A stretch of 64,000 nucleotides of DNA. Source: JBAXTE01 sp963556065 (lineage in GTDB: Bacteria > Bacteroidota > Bacteroidia > Bacteroidales > WCHB1-69). Shown here one piece after another: positions 35,654-45,054 of the stretch (positions are counted from its first letter, which is position 1; each line of letters begins with the position of its first letter). Position numbers and translations under genes: made by a program. The stretch spans positions 15,846 through 79,845 of the forward strand of contig CAUVYH020000014.1 of the NCBI GenBank assembly GCA_963556065.3, in the 5' to 3' direction. The notes under the pieces were generated by a model. It was given only the letters and a program-made list of their open reading frames with translations. It was not told the DNA's origin and searched no databases.

Positions 35654-37231
35654 TTAGTCCACATTGTCGAACAAATATGGATTTTTACGTTCTATTATCG
35701 TTTGATTATCTTCATTTTGAGCAATCCTAAGTGTAGAAGACTGAGCTTCTGAAGAAGCCATCGTATCGTTTATTTGGACTCCTTTTCTCAAATAAGCCGG
35801 TTGATTTTCGATTGCGGAAAGGCCATCTTCCGTTTTGATAAGGGTGTTGTATTTCCGTAAGATTTCGATACGGGAATTGTTAACGGATTGAGTGGATTCC
35901 GATATATCATTTGCCGGTTCTTCTGCAAGTTCCGATAATTTGTCGGCAATACGCTGTTCGGAAGAAGTCTCTTTTACGTCAAGTTTCATGGTCGGCGTAA
36001 GCGAGTTTTCTATGGATTCTTTCGGGCTTTCGTCTTCATACAATTTGTGAACAATTGGAGCCGAAGCGGGTTCTTGTGCCAAAGCACCGTTAGAAACCAC
36101 CGTATTAGGCATATCAACAATTTCGTTTGCAGGCTTTGATGCCACTTCAAAATTTGTAAGCGAACTTGATGAGAAAGCTTTAGCCGTTTCTTTTTCTTTA
36201 GCTTGTGCCGTCTGAAGCGGATGAACAATAGAAGCCTTGGTTTCGGCAACATCAATCATCAGGTTATCCGACGATTTAAAACCGGTAGCAATGAGTGTAA
36301 CACTAATGTCGTTTTCGAGTGTTTCATCGGTGCCATAGCCCCAAATAACATTGGCTTCGTTGCCTGCCTCGTCAATCACAAATTCGGTGATTTCGGTTAC
36401 TTCATCCATCGAAAGTTCCTCGTTTCCGTAAGCCAAATAGAGTAAAATATTTTTTGCGCCTTTAATATTGCTATCGTTAAGCAATGGCGAAGTAAGCGCT
36501 TCTTCTACTGCATGGCGGGCACGATCTTCGCCTTGGGCTCTTCCGCTACCCATAATTGCAACTCCGCTTTCTCGCATTACGGTTTTAACATCTTCCAAAT
36601 CGACATTAATACCGCCGACACAAGTAATAATTTCGGCAATACTTTTAGCCGCAGTAGTAAGAATATTGTCTGCTTTGTCGAAAGCTTCTGTAACTTTTAA
36701 ATTACCGTATAATTCTCTGAGCTTGTCGTTGCAAATAATGAGTAATGCGTCAACATGGTCTTTCAGGTCTTTTATTCCGTCCTCAGCATAACCTCTACGC
36801 TTACGGCCTTCGAATCCGAAAGGAAGCGTTACAATGCCTACGGTAAGAATTCCCATTTCACGGGCAAGTTCAGCCAGCACAGGAGCTGCACCCGTTCCGG
36901 TGCCCCCACCCATTCCGGCGGTAATAAAGACCATTTCGGTGTTATTTTCGAGGGCACTCTTTAACTTTTCAATATCTTCCATCGCGGCTTCTTTGCCGAC
37001 GGAAGGCACCGAACCGGCACCAAGTCCTTTTTTTCCTATTTGAATTTTATTAGGTACCGGATTTGTTTCCAGCGATTGAGCATCAGTATTACACACAATA
37101 AAATCAACGCCCCGTATGCCTTGTTCATACATGTGTTTAACAGCATTGCAGCCACCACCGCCAACTCCAAACACTTTTATAATAGAAGACTGTTCTTTAG
37201 GAAGCTCAAATTTTAAGATATCGTTAGTCAT
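35654..37231 (-). CDS. ftsZ: Cell division protein FtsZ
   Basis: 525 aa from the ATG at 37231 (MTNDILKFELP), which is preferred over a longer frame reaching 37300. The GTP-binding tubulin signature GGGTGTGAAP, the N-terminal VFGVGGGGCNAVKHM, and the T7-loop region with NVDLEDVKTVM are intact. A long variable linker (about 325-480) leads to a C-terminal motif PAYLRKGVQI, the site that usually binds FtsA. FtsZ forms the cytokinetic ring. It is near the end of the dcw cluster, 207 nt after ftsA. Confidence 0.98.
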   Translation of the reverse strand: MTNDILKFELPKEQSSIIKVFGVGGGGCNAVKHMYEQGIRGVDFIVCNTDAQSLETNPVPNKIQIGKKGLGAGSVPSVGKEAAMEDIEKLKSALENNTEMVFITAGMGGGTGTGAAPVLAELAREMGILTVGIVTLPFGFEGRKRRGYAEDGIKDLKDHVDALLIICNDKLRELYGNLKVTEAFDKADNILTTAAKSIAEIITCVGGINVDLEDVKTVMRESGVAIMGSGRAQGEDRARHAVEEALTSPLLNDSNIKGAKNILLYLAYGNEELSMDEVTEITEFVIDEAGNEANVIWGYGTDETLENDISVTLIATGFKSSDNLMIDVAETKASIVHPLQTAQAKEKETAKAFSSSSLTNFEVASKPANEIVDMPNTVVSNGALAQEPASAPIVHKLYEDESPKESIENSLTPTMKLDVKETSSEQRIADKLSELAEEPANDISESTQSVNNSRIEILRKYNTLIKTEDGLSAIENQPAYLRKGVQINDTMASSEAQSSTLRIAQNEDNQTIIERKNPYLFDNVD

Positions 37232-37438
37232 GTTTTGTGTTATTTTGTGTATTCGTAACGCATTTTCGTAAATAATTTCTAAAAGTATATATTTATCCAA
37301 AATTTAATTGTTAACACCCTGATTTTTTATCAACAAAACAATGTTAGATATGAACAATCGGAGAAATATTTTTCGAACCATAAAACTCTATTTTTCAAAA
37401 AAGCATACGACTTTGTTTATTTATTTTTTTAATAATTA

Positions 37439-38743
37439 TCATTTTATCTCTTCCGAAGAGAATAACCCCTTGAACATATCGGTAAAACGCGTATTTGACA
37501 AATCTTTAGGCGGTTTTTTCGATTTAACTTTTTCTGTTTTTGCTTTAGCCTCATCATGTGGTTCTTCTTCCGGTTCCTCCGGTTTAAACGCCAATCGGTT
37601 AAAACCTTCTATCACTAGACCAATGCCTGTTGCATAGCTTGGATTAAGAAGTTCCTTGTTGACTTCCGTTGATATTTTTTCGCTGGGTATGCCTATACGA
37701 CACTCCATTCCCGTAGTATATTCAACTAATTCTTTTAGGTGCTTAAGCTGAGATCCGCCACCGGTGATTACAATTCCTGCAATGAGTTTTTTCTTGTACC
37801 CGCTTTGTTCGATTTCGAAGTTGATTTGTTCCACAATTTCTTCCATGCGTGCCTGGATAATGTTTGCCAAATTGCGGAGCGAAATTTCCTTGGCCGGACG
37901 GCCTTTGAGCCCGGGTATCGAAACAATTTCGTCGTCTCTGTTTTGCTGAGCCAAACATGAACCGTATTTAACCTTCAACGCTTCGGCCTGAACCTTAATA
38001 ATCGTACATCCTTCTTTTACATCTTCGGTTATGGTATTTCCCCCTAACGGAATTACAGCCGTATGGCGGATGATATTATCCTGAAAGATAGCGATATCCG
38101 AAGTTCCGCCCCCAATATCGACCAGTGCAACCCCCGCTTCTTTTTCCTCATCGCTGAGTACGGCTTCCGAAGATGCCAGCGGCTCAAGAATAAGGTCTTC
38201 CATAATCAACCCGGATTTTTGCACGCACCGTACAATGTTCTTAATTGCACTTTCGTTTCCCGTAATAATGTGGAAATTAGCTCCCAACTCAACTCCGGCC
38301 ATACCAATAGGCTCGCGAATTCCGGTCTCGCGATCGATAATATATTCCTGAGGAATTACATTAATAATCTGCTCTCCCGGTTTCATAACCAATTTATACA
38401 TGTTATTTTTAAGCATTTCAATGTCTTTCAGCGAAATTTCATCCTCGGTATTATTCCGGAGGATATTTCCCCGATGCTGAATACTTTTAATATGCTGTCC
38501 CGCAATACCTACAACTACAGAACCTATTTCGACCCCACTCTCGCGTTCGGCTATTTCAATTGCCGCCTTAATCGAATTGATTGTTTTATCGATATTTGCG
38601 ACCTGTCCACGCATAACACCTGTAGATTCGGCTTTCCCCGAACCCAGAATTTCTATATTTCCATTCTTGTCTTTACGACCGACAATTACTGCAATTTTTG
38701 TTGTTCCAATGTCTAATCCAACAATAATTTCCGAATTTTCCAT
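37439..38743 (-). CDS. ftsA: Cell division protein FtsA
   Basis: 434 aa of the actin-like fold: phosphate loops VGLDIGTTKIAVIVG and VDIGGGTSDIAIF and the adenosine region VITGGGSQLK, with the 1C domain between the first two. A Lys/Glu/Pro-rich insert precedes the C-terminal amphipathic end (TDMFKGLFSSEE), which tethers FtsZ to the membrane. It follows ftsQ by 13 nt. Confidence 0.97.
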   Translation of the reverse strand: MENSEIIVGLDIGTTKIAVIVGRKDKNGNIEILGSGKAESTGVMRGQVANIDKTINSIKAAIEIAERESGVEIGSVVVGIAGQHIKSIQHRGNILRNNTEDEISLKDIEMLKNNMYKLVMKPGEQIINVIPQEYIIDRETGIREPIGMAGVELGANFHIITGNESAIKNIVRCVQKSGLIMEDLILEPLASSEAVLSDEEKEAGVALVDIGGGTSDIAIFQDNIIRHTAVIPLGGNTITEDVKEGCTIIKVQAEALKVKYGSCLAQQNRDDEIVSIPGLKGRPAKEISLRNLANIIQARMEEIVEQINFEIEQSGYKKKLIAGIVITGGGSQLKHLKELVEYTTGMECRIGIPSEKISTEVNKELLNPSYATGIGLVIEGFNRLAFKPEEPEEEPHDEAKAKTEKVKSKKPPKDLSNTRFTDMFKGLFSSEEIK

Positions 38744-38756
38744 ATTTTCTTCCTTT

Positions 38757-39545
38757 CTATTTTCTGGTACAAACCACTTGATTTTTATATTTTAAATTGA
38801 TTACCGCATATTTATTCCATCCTACCTGATTAAATGATTCGGAATATAATGCTTTTAGTTTAACAAACTTGTTTTCTATATGATCAATATCTCCAAGCAC
38901 AATAAGTTGCCCACCTACACGAGGCACCAATTCGAACTCGGCCTTTTCGTTTACATAAATTTGATCGGTTAATGCCGCCATAAAGGGATCTTTTTTTATT
39001 TTACCTGCCAAATACCACACCTTAAATAACACGGATCTTTTGATTAGCGTATCTTCGACCGTAGAATTTTCGTTATTAAAATTACGAACGCTCAAATAAT
39101 AGTCAAAAATTTCGCCCGAAGCTAATGGGGTACGTTCAATTCCATGTTCCGAAATAGGCATCATAAGCCCCTCTTCGGTGAGGTAAAATTGCTGTCCGTT
39201 TTTAGTTTGCACTCTTACAAGCGGTTTTTTTTGTTTAATTTCTATTGATAATTTTCCTGACAAATCTATACTGGCCTGAGCTTCGGAGATAAATGCATTG
39301 GTTTGCAGCATGTTCTCAATCGATTGTAAATTGATCTCGTTTAACCGTTGCCCCACCGGATTACCAAACATGGAAATCAGGTGTGTCTTTACCTCTTGGG
39401 GTGTAATAAAGACAGCTGCACTATCGTAATCGATTACCACATCCAATTGGGCACATTTCCGAAAACCATGGCCAATAACAACACCGATAACCAGCACTAA
39501 TATGCCCGCAAAAATAACAATCCGCCTAATCCACGTTTTCCTCAT
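38757..39545 (-). CDS. ftsQ: Cell division protein FtsQ/DivIB
   Basis: 262 aa with one N-terminal membrane anchor (about 8-25, IVIFAGILVLVIGVVIG). A periplasmic POTRA-like domain follows (about 35-105, ending near LSIEIKQKKPLVRVQTKNG), then a beta domain. Its place between murC and ftsA supports the call, since FtsQ sequences diverge strongly. It bridges early and late divisome proteins. Confidence 0.88.
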   Translation of the reverse strand: MRKTWIRRIVIFAGILVLVIGVVIGHGFRKCAQLDVVIDYDSAAVFITPQEVKTHLISMFGNPVGQRLNEINLQSIENMLQTNAFISEAQASIDLSGKLSIEIKQKKPLVRVQTKNGQQFYLTEEGLMMPISEHGIERTPLASGEIFDYYLSVRNFNNENSTVEDTLIKRSVLFKVWYLAGKIKKDPFMAALTDQIYVNEKAEFELVPRVGGQLIVLGDIDHIENKFVKLKALYSESFNQVGWNKYAVINLKYKNQVVCTRK

Positions 39546-39550
39546 ATTTT

Positions 39551-40909
39551 CTACAGGTTATAGTTTTTAATAAAAAAATCTTTTATCGTCCCCACCAAAC
39601 GATCTATGTCTCCGGCACCCATCGTTACGATGAGCTGAGGATTACAGTCAAGAAGACGGTGTGTGAGTTCGTCTTTTGCAACCAACTCTTTTTCGGAAAG
39701 GTTGATTTTGTCGAGAAGCCATTGTGAAGACACTCCTTTTATCGGTTCTTCTCGGGCAGGATAGATATCGAGTAGCAGTAACCGATCGGCGAGAGCAAGC
39801 GTTTGTGCAAAATCATCGGCAAAATCGCGCGTACGGGTGAACAGATGTGGCTGAAAAACAGCCGTAATCGGACGATTTGGATACATTTTCCGAAGCGAAG
39901 TGAGACAAGCCCTAATTTCTTCGGGATGATGTGCATAATCGTCAATATAAATTAGTTTTTTACTTACAATAATGGGTTCGAATCTTCGATGAACACCTTT
40001 AAATGTGCTCAATCCTTTTTTCAAGTATTCTTCGGAAACTCCCTGATTAAGAGCCAAAGCGGAAGCAGCAACCGCATTTTCAACATTGTGTAATCCACCC
40101 ACACCCAGTTCGATATTTGTAATTACGGATGTAGGAGTGATTAAATCGAAGCGATAGATTCCATCGGTTAAAACAATATTTGCAGCATGATAATCCGCCG
40201 TTGACGAATCGATGTCGTAGGAAAAACAACGAGGATGTCCAAAATCGGATTTTACCGATTCCTTAACCAGCAAAAAGCCGGAAACCTGATTCGAAAAATC
40301 GACAAACGAATGTTTAAGATGATCTTTATCGCCATAGATATCCAAATGATCGGCATCTACAGAGGTGATTACAGCCGACTGAGGATGAAGCTTTAAAAAC
40401 GATCGATCGAACTCATCCGCTTCTACTACAAAAAGGTCGGAATTTTCGGCAAGTAAAATGTTGGAATTATAGTTGGCCGAAATTCCTCCGATAAAAGCAT
40501 TTAGAGGAATCATGGCCGTTTTTAGCAAATGTGCGGTAAGCGATGTTGTGGATGTTTTACCATGCGTGCCGGCAACGGCAATGGTGAAACCGGAGTCGGT
40601 AATCAATCCGAGCACTTCCGAACGTTTTAGCATCGGAATATTTCGGGCAGAAATAGTTTCAAACTCTGTTAAGTCACTTGAAACCGCAGGTGTAAACACG
40701 CACATATCAACATGAGCCGGAATTTTTGAAGGGTCATCGGAATAATGAATTTGCATACCCTCCGATTCAAGTTCTTGAGTAAGTGCCGATGGTGTGCGGT
40801 CGTATCCGGCAACATGTACCTTGTTCCGGTTAAAGTACCGGGCAAGTGCACTCATCCCAATCCCGCCAATTCCGAGAAAATAAACCGATTTTAAGTGACT
40901 TATATTCAT
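39551..40909 (-). CDS. murC: UDP-N-acetylmuramate-L-alanine ligase MurC
   Basis: 452 aa, full length. UDP-binding start FLGIGGIGMSALARYF, ATP-binding loop VAGTHGKTSTTSL, and the C-terminal domain with YIDDYAHHPEEIRA and FQPHLFTRTRD are all present. It adds L-Ala to UDP-MurNAc. Its first base overlaps the last base of murG. It is a useful contrast to the truncated murD nearby. Confidence 0.97.
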   Translation of the reverse strand: MNISHLKSVYFLGIGGIGMSALARYFNRNKVHVAGYDRTPSALTQELESEGMQIHYSDDPSKIPAHVDMCVFTPAVSSDLTEFETISARNIPMLKRSEVLGLITDSGFTIAVAGTHGKTSTTSLTAHLLKTAMIPLNAFIGGISANYNSNILLAENSDLFVVEADEFDRSFLKLHPQSAVITSVDADHLDIYGDKDHLKHSFVDFSNQVSGFLLVKESVKSDFGHPRCFSYDIDSSTADYHAANIVLTDGIYRFDLITPTSVITNIELGVGGLHNVENAVAASALALNQGVSEEYLKKGLSTFKGVHRRFEPIIVSKKLIYIDDYAHHPEEIRACLTSLRKMYPNRPITAVFQPHLFTRTRDFADDFAQTLALADRLLLLDIYPAREEPIKGVSSQWLLDKINLSEKELVAKDELTHRLLDCNPQLIVTMGAGDIDRLVGTIKDFFIKNYNL

Positions 40910-42027
40910 TACCTGAAGCGAATTAATTTTACAATTTCATCTACAATAAGTTCATCCGCATTCGGCACAGCAAACCGAGATATATTGTCCGAAAGCACTT
41001 TTAACCTGTCTTTATCCTGTACAAGATCTATTGCTACACGACCAAGAATAGCAGGCGCTTCCTTATCCGAAATCATAACGGCTGCGTTAGCATCAACAAG
41101 AACTTTAGCATTTTTAGTCTGATGATCTTCCGAAACATTTGGCGATGGAATGAGAATACTCGGTTTATGAAGAGTGCACAATTCCGAAATCGACAATGCC
41201 CCGGCTCTCGATATAACCAAATCGGCAATACTATATAAATAGTCCATACGTTTAACAAAAGGCATCACTTTAATACCACGATTGCTCAATTCGCGTACAT
41301 GTGTAAAAATTTGATTATAAAAACGATCGCCTGTTTGCCAAATTACCTGCACATCAGCATCTTTAAAGAAAGTTAAAGATCCCTGCATACTTTGATTAAT
41401 CGTAAGCGAACCTAAGCTTCCACCGACAACTGCAATTATTTTCTTATCGGGAGTAAGATTAAAATAGGCATAAGCTTCCGCAATATTAGGCTGAATTTTT
41501 ACAATATCGGCACGAATCGGATTTCCGGTAAGAATAATTTTTCGTTCATCAAAGAACCTATTCATATTCGGATAGGCAACACATATTTTTTTTGCTTTTC
41601 CGGCAAGTACTTTGTTGGTTATTCCCGGATATGAATTCTGTTCCTGAATCAACGTAGGCACTCCAAGCGAAGCTGCCATTTTAAGCGTAGGGCCACTTGC
41701 ATACCCACCCACGCCGACGACAACATCGGGATTAAAGTCTTTCACAATCTTTTTTGCAGCACGAAGACTGCTCAGCACTTTGAATGGAAACAGCAAATTT
41801 TTGTATATATTTTTCAAGGTCAGTTTGCGCTGAAACCCGGTAACATTAATTCCAATGATACGATAGCCGGCTTCGGGAACCCGTTTCATCTCCATCCTTT
41901 TATTTGCTCCTACAAAAAGGACATCCGCATCCGGAAAGCGGCGCTTAAACGCGTTTGCAATAGCTAATGCCGGGAAAACATGACCACCGGTTCCGCCCCC
42001 GCTAATAATAATTTTAATTTTCTTCAT
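40909..42027 (-). CDS. murG: Lipid II synthase MurG (GlcNAc transferase)
   Basis: 372 aa of the GT28/GT-B fold: the N-terminal glycine-rich loop ISGGGTGGHVFPALAIA, VGVGGYASGP, and the donor site segments VVGGSLGSLTINQ and ISRAGALSISEL are intact. It transfers GlcNAc to lipid I at the inner face of the membrane. It overlaps ftsW by 14 nt. Confidence 0.97.
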   Translation of the reverse strand: MKKIKIIISGGGTGGHVFPALAIANAFKRRFPDADVLFVGANKRMEMKRVPEAGYRIIGINVTGFQRKLTLKNIYKNLLFPFKVLSSLRAAKKIVKDFNPDVVVGVGGYASGPTLKMAASLGVPTLIQEQNSYPGITNKVLAGKAKKICVAYPNMNRFFDERKIILTGNPIRADIVKIQPNIAEAYAYFNLTPDKKIIAVVGGSLGSLTINQSMQGSLTFFKDADVQVIWQTGDRFYNQIFTHVRELSNRGIKVMPFVKRMDYLYSIADLVISRAGALSISELCTLHKPSILIPSPNVSEDHQTKNAKVLVDANAAVMISDKEAPAILGRVAIDLVQDKDRLKVLSDNISRFAVPNADELIVDEIVKLIRFR

Positions 42028-43195
42028 GATTTGCCGTGTTGTTGTTTTTATTATCTACAAGCATCGAAGGCTCTTCTTTATCTACTTCTTTGCTCACACT
42101 TAAAATAATTCCGAAAGAGATGCAAGTAAACCAGATAGATGTTCCCCCCATACTCACCATAGGCAATGGCTGACCCGTTACCGGCAATAAATTAACAGCC
42201 ACCGCCATATTCACAAGAGCCTGAAAAACAAGCATAAGCGTGAGCCCAAGGGCCAGAAACGCCCCAAAGGTCCCCGGACTATTGGTCGCGATCCGCATTG
42301 CCCGATAGAGTAATATTAAATATGCAAAAAGAATCATTAAGCCGCCAAACAAACCATATTCTTCAACAATAATAGCATAAATAAAATCGCTGTAAGGATG
42401 AGGTAGAAAATTCCGTTGGTTACTGTTTCCCGGACCTTTTCCCAAAGGAAATCCCGAGGCCACTGCAATTTTAGCCTGATTTGCCTGATAGTTAGCATCC
42501 GCATCGGGATTTTTAAAATTTTCAATCCTCTTTTTCCAAGTTCCCAAACGTCCCTGATCCGACGAATTCATCAAGATGACAATAAAAATCGAAAAAACAA
42601 TCAATGCGATACCCGAAAGTTGTAAAATATGTTTGATGCTGACTCTGGCAATAAACATCATTATTAAGCAAGTAAGAGTAAGCAGCATTGCCGTTGATAG
42701 ATTTGCCGGCAAAATAAGCCCCACCACAAGTCCGATTGCAATGACTACAGGAATGAATCCTTTGCGTAAATCTTTAATCTGATCTTGCTTAACCGCCAAA
42801 ATTCGAGCTAAAAAGATAACTAAGGCCAGCTTCGCAAAATCGGAAGTCTGAAAAGTAATATTCAGCAACGGAATTACAATCCAACGACTGGCCTCATTCA
42901 ATTCGGAACCGGAAAACAAAGTATAAATTAAAAGCGGGAGCGATAAGAATACAAGTAAAACCGAGATGCGTGCATAGAATGTATATTTAATCAGATGTGT
43001 AAAAAACATCAGTCCCAATCCTGCAACTAAAATTACAAAGTGTCGCACCAGATAATATTCCGTATTTCCCCCCTGTTTTTTATAAGCAAGCGCTCCCGTT
43101 GCACTATAAACCAAGAGTACAGATGCAATGGACAGAAATAGTACAACCATCCATATCACTTTATCGCCTTTAATTTTACTCAATATCTTATTCAT
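42014..43195 (-). CDS. ftsW: Lipid II polymerase FtsW (SEDS family)
   Basis: 393 aa with about ten transmembrane segments and SEDS landmarks: the NLSTAMLL region, PLGKGPGNSNQRNFLPHPYSD condensed to its GKGPGNS and LPHPYSDFIYA words, and the C-terminal LPVTGQPLPMVSMGGTS. It polymerises glycan at the septum with the class B PBP encoded upstream. The start is 22 nt from the murD remnant. Confidence 0.96.
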   Translation of the reverse strand: MNKILSKIKGDKVIWMVVLFLSIASVLLVYSATGALAYKKQGGNTEYYLVRHFVILVAGLGLMFFTHLIKYTFYARISVLLVFLSLPLLIYTLFSGSELNEASRWIVIPLLNITFQTSDFAKLALVIFLARILAVKQDQIKDLRKGFIPVVIAIGLVVGLILPANLSTAMLLTLTCLIMMFIARVSIKHILQLSGIALIVFSIFIVILMNSSDQGRLGTWKKRIENFKNPDADANYQANQAKIAVASGFPLGKGPGNSNQRNFLPHPYSDFIYAIIVEEYGLFGGLMILFAYLILLYRAMRIATNSPGTFGAFLALGLTLMLVFQALVNMAVAVNLLPVTGQPLPMVSMGGTSIWFTCISFGIILSVSKEVDKEEPSMLVDNKNNNTANHEEN

Positions 43196-43217
43196 AATCT
43201 TATGTTTCTAGTACTGC

Positions 43218-43763
43218 TTATAATTCGGCAACAGCCCGTTTAAAAGCTTCACCGCGTGCCTCATAATTGTCGTACATATCAAAACTGGCACATGCCGGCG
43301 AAAACAATACCACATCTCCTTTTTGAGCCTTGTAATAGGCCATTTGCACTACTTCTTCCATGGAATCGGAAACCGATATATCGGCAATAATATCCGAAAA
43401 CATTTCAGCCACCGCACTATTATCATTGCACAAACAAACAATCGTTTTTACCTTGCTTCTGATAATATCCTGCAATTGTGCCACAGCAGTACTCTTTTCA
43501 AGATTGCCAATAATCCAGACTACCGGACGATTCATCGACTCAAGACCAAACCAGGCAGCATTTACATTGGTAGCCTTGGAATCGTTGATAAAATCGACAC
43601 CTCTGACTGTTGTTACATACTCTAACCTATGTTCTTCGTTGTCAAAATCGAATAAACTCTCTCTTATTCGCTCTTTGCGAAGACCAACTAATTTAGAATG
43701 AATGGTAGAAGCCAGCGACTGTTGGTTTCTTGTTCCCTGTAATGCGATACGTTCGATGCTCAT
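43218..43763 (-). pseudogene. murD: MurD remnant: C-terminal domain only (181 aa)
   Basis: MurD (UDP-MurNAc-L-Ala-D-Glu ligase) is normally about 440-450 aa. Here only the C-terminal third remains, starting MSIERIALQGTRNQQ. The UDP-binding domain and the ATP loop G-x-x-GKTT are absent, and only 34 nt separate this start from the mraY stop, so they cannot be hidden by a frameshift. Conserved end motifs remain (FINDSKATNVNAAW, LFSPACASFDMYDNYEARG), but others have drifted: LxGxHN is LQGTRN, and the GGxDKG-type loop reads IGNLEKS. It cannot be a working ligase alone. A second murD elsewhere, a split enzyme or an assembly deletion are the options. Confidence 0.85.
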
Positions 43764-43797
43764 AGCTGTTTTTTGATTTATGTTTTAGTATTAGTAG

Positions 43798-45051
43798 TTA
43801 TCTGATCTTCAAAGTAATTATGGTAAGAACAGCCAGCGCCATACTTACAATAACAAACCGCTGTACAATTTTAGCTTCATGATATCCTTTTTTCTGATAA
43901 TGATGGTGCAATGGTGCCATTAAAAGCACTCTTCGGCCTTCGCCATATTTCCGTTTAGTATATTTAAAATAGGTGACTTGCATAATCACGGAAATACTTT
44001 GCACCAGAAATACGCCGCAAAAGATCGGAATGAGCAATTCTTTTCTGATTATAATGGCAAAAACGGCAATTATTCCTCCCAATGTGAGGCTGCCCGTGTC
44101 GCCCATAAAAATCTGAGCCGGGTATGTGTTGTACCACAGAAAGCCCATGCATGCTCCCAAAAAAGCCCCGATAAATATGGTCAGCTCTCCAGTGTTCGGA
44201 ATATACATGATATTCAAATAGTTGGCAAACACAGTGTTTCCAGACACATACGCCAAAATTCCCAGCGTGACTCCAATCACCGCCGAAGTTCCCGTTGCCA
44301 AACCATCTAAGCCATCGGTCAAATTAGCACCATTGGATACCGCTGTAATAATAAATATGATGATCGGAATAAAAATCAGCCATGCCCATTTTTCGTAACC
44401 ATCGCCCAACCAAGATAATGCATCGGCATAGTCCAATTCGTTGTTTTTTACGAACGGTATTGTTGTTTTGGTTGATTTTACCGACTCCGAAGAGTAAATA
44501 GCCGGCGACGTTTTATAACTTTCCACCTGAAACATATTGTCCGTCTGTACATAATGCTGATTCACCGCTTTTTCTTTAATCACCACCTGCGGATGAAAAA
44601 ACAGGATTAAACCGACAATAAGCCCTAAAATAACTTGCCCGAGAATTTTAAACTTGCCTGACAATCCCTTCTTATCCTTTTTAAACACCTTGATATAGTC
44701 ATCGACAAAACCGATAATTCCCAACCAAATGGTAGTAATAAGCATGATTATAACGTAGATGTTTTCCAACTTTGCAAAAAGAAGAACCGGAATCACAATA
44801 GCTGCAATAATGATAATTCCACCCATTGTAGGGGTGCCTTGTTTTTGAATCTGGCCTTCAAGTCCTAAATTCCTTACAATTTCGCCCACCTGCTTAAGTT
44901 GCAAATACTGAATCACACGCTTACCGATAACGAGCGATATAATTAACGAAACAATAATTGCTGCAGCCGTACGAAACGAGATATACTGGAACAACCGGGC
45001 TCCGGGAAAACTATACGCTTTTTCTAACCAGTCAAAAAGATAATACAACAT
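43798..45051 (-). CDS. mraY: Phospho-MurNAc-pentapeptide translocase MraY
   Basis: 417 aa, ten or so transmembrane segments with the GT4/PNPT motifs: GTPTMGGIIII, FVDDYIKVFKKDKKGL, NLTDGLDGLATG, and GDTGSLTLGG, and the APLHHHYQKKG loop. A periplasmic insert (about 155-210) is longer than in E. coli, as in other Bacteroidota. It makes lipid I. It is 3 nt from murE. Confidence 0.97.
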   Translation of the reverse strand: MLYYLFDWLEKAYSFPGARLFQYISFRTAAAIIVSLIISLVIGKRVIQYLQLKQVGEIVRNLGLEGQIQKQGTPTMGGIIIIAAIVIPVLLFAKLENIYVIIMLITTIWLGIIGFVDDYIKVFKKDKKGLSGKFKILGQVILGLIVGLILFFHPQVVIKEKAVNQHYVQTDNMFQVESYKTSPAIYSSESVKSTKTTIPFVKNNELDYADALSWLGDGYEKWAWLIFIPIIIFIITAVSNGANLTDGLDGLATGTSAVIGVTLGILAYVSGNTVFANYLNIMYIPNTGELTIFIGAFLGACMGFLWYNTYPAQIFMGDTGSLTLGGIIAVFAIIIRKELLIPIFCGVFLVQSISVIMQVTYFKYTKRKYGEGRRVLLMAPLHHHYQKKGYHEAKIVQRFVIVSMALAVLTIITLKIR

Positions 45052-45054
45052 AAT

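Noticed and set aside
43764..43797. Missing murD N-terminus hidden by a frameshift
   Set aside because: Only 34 nt lie between the mraY stop and the murD fragment, so the missing domains are absent, not out of frame.
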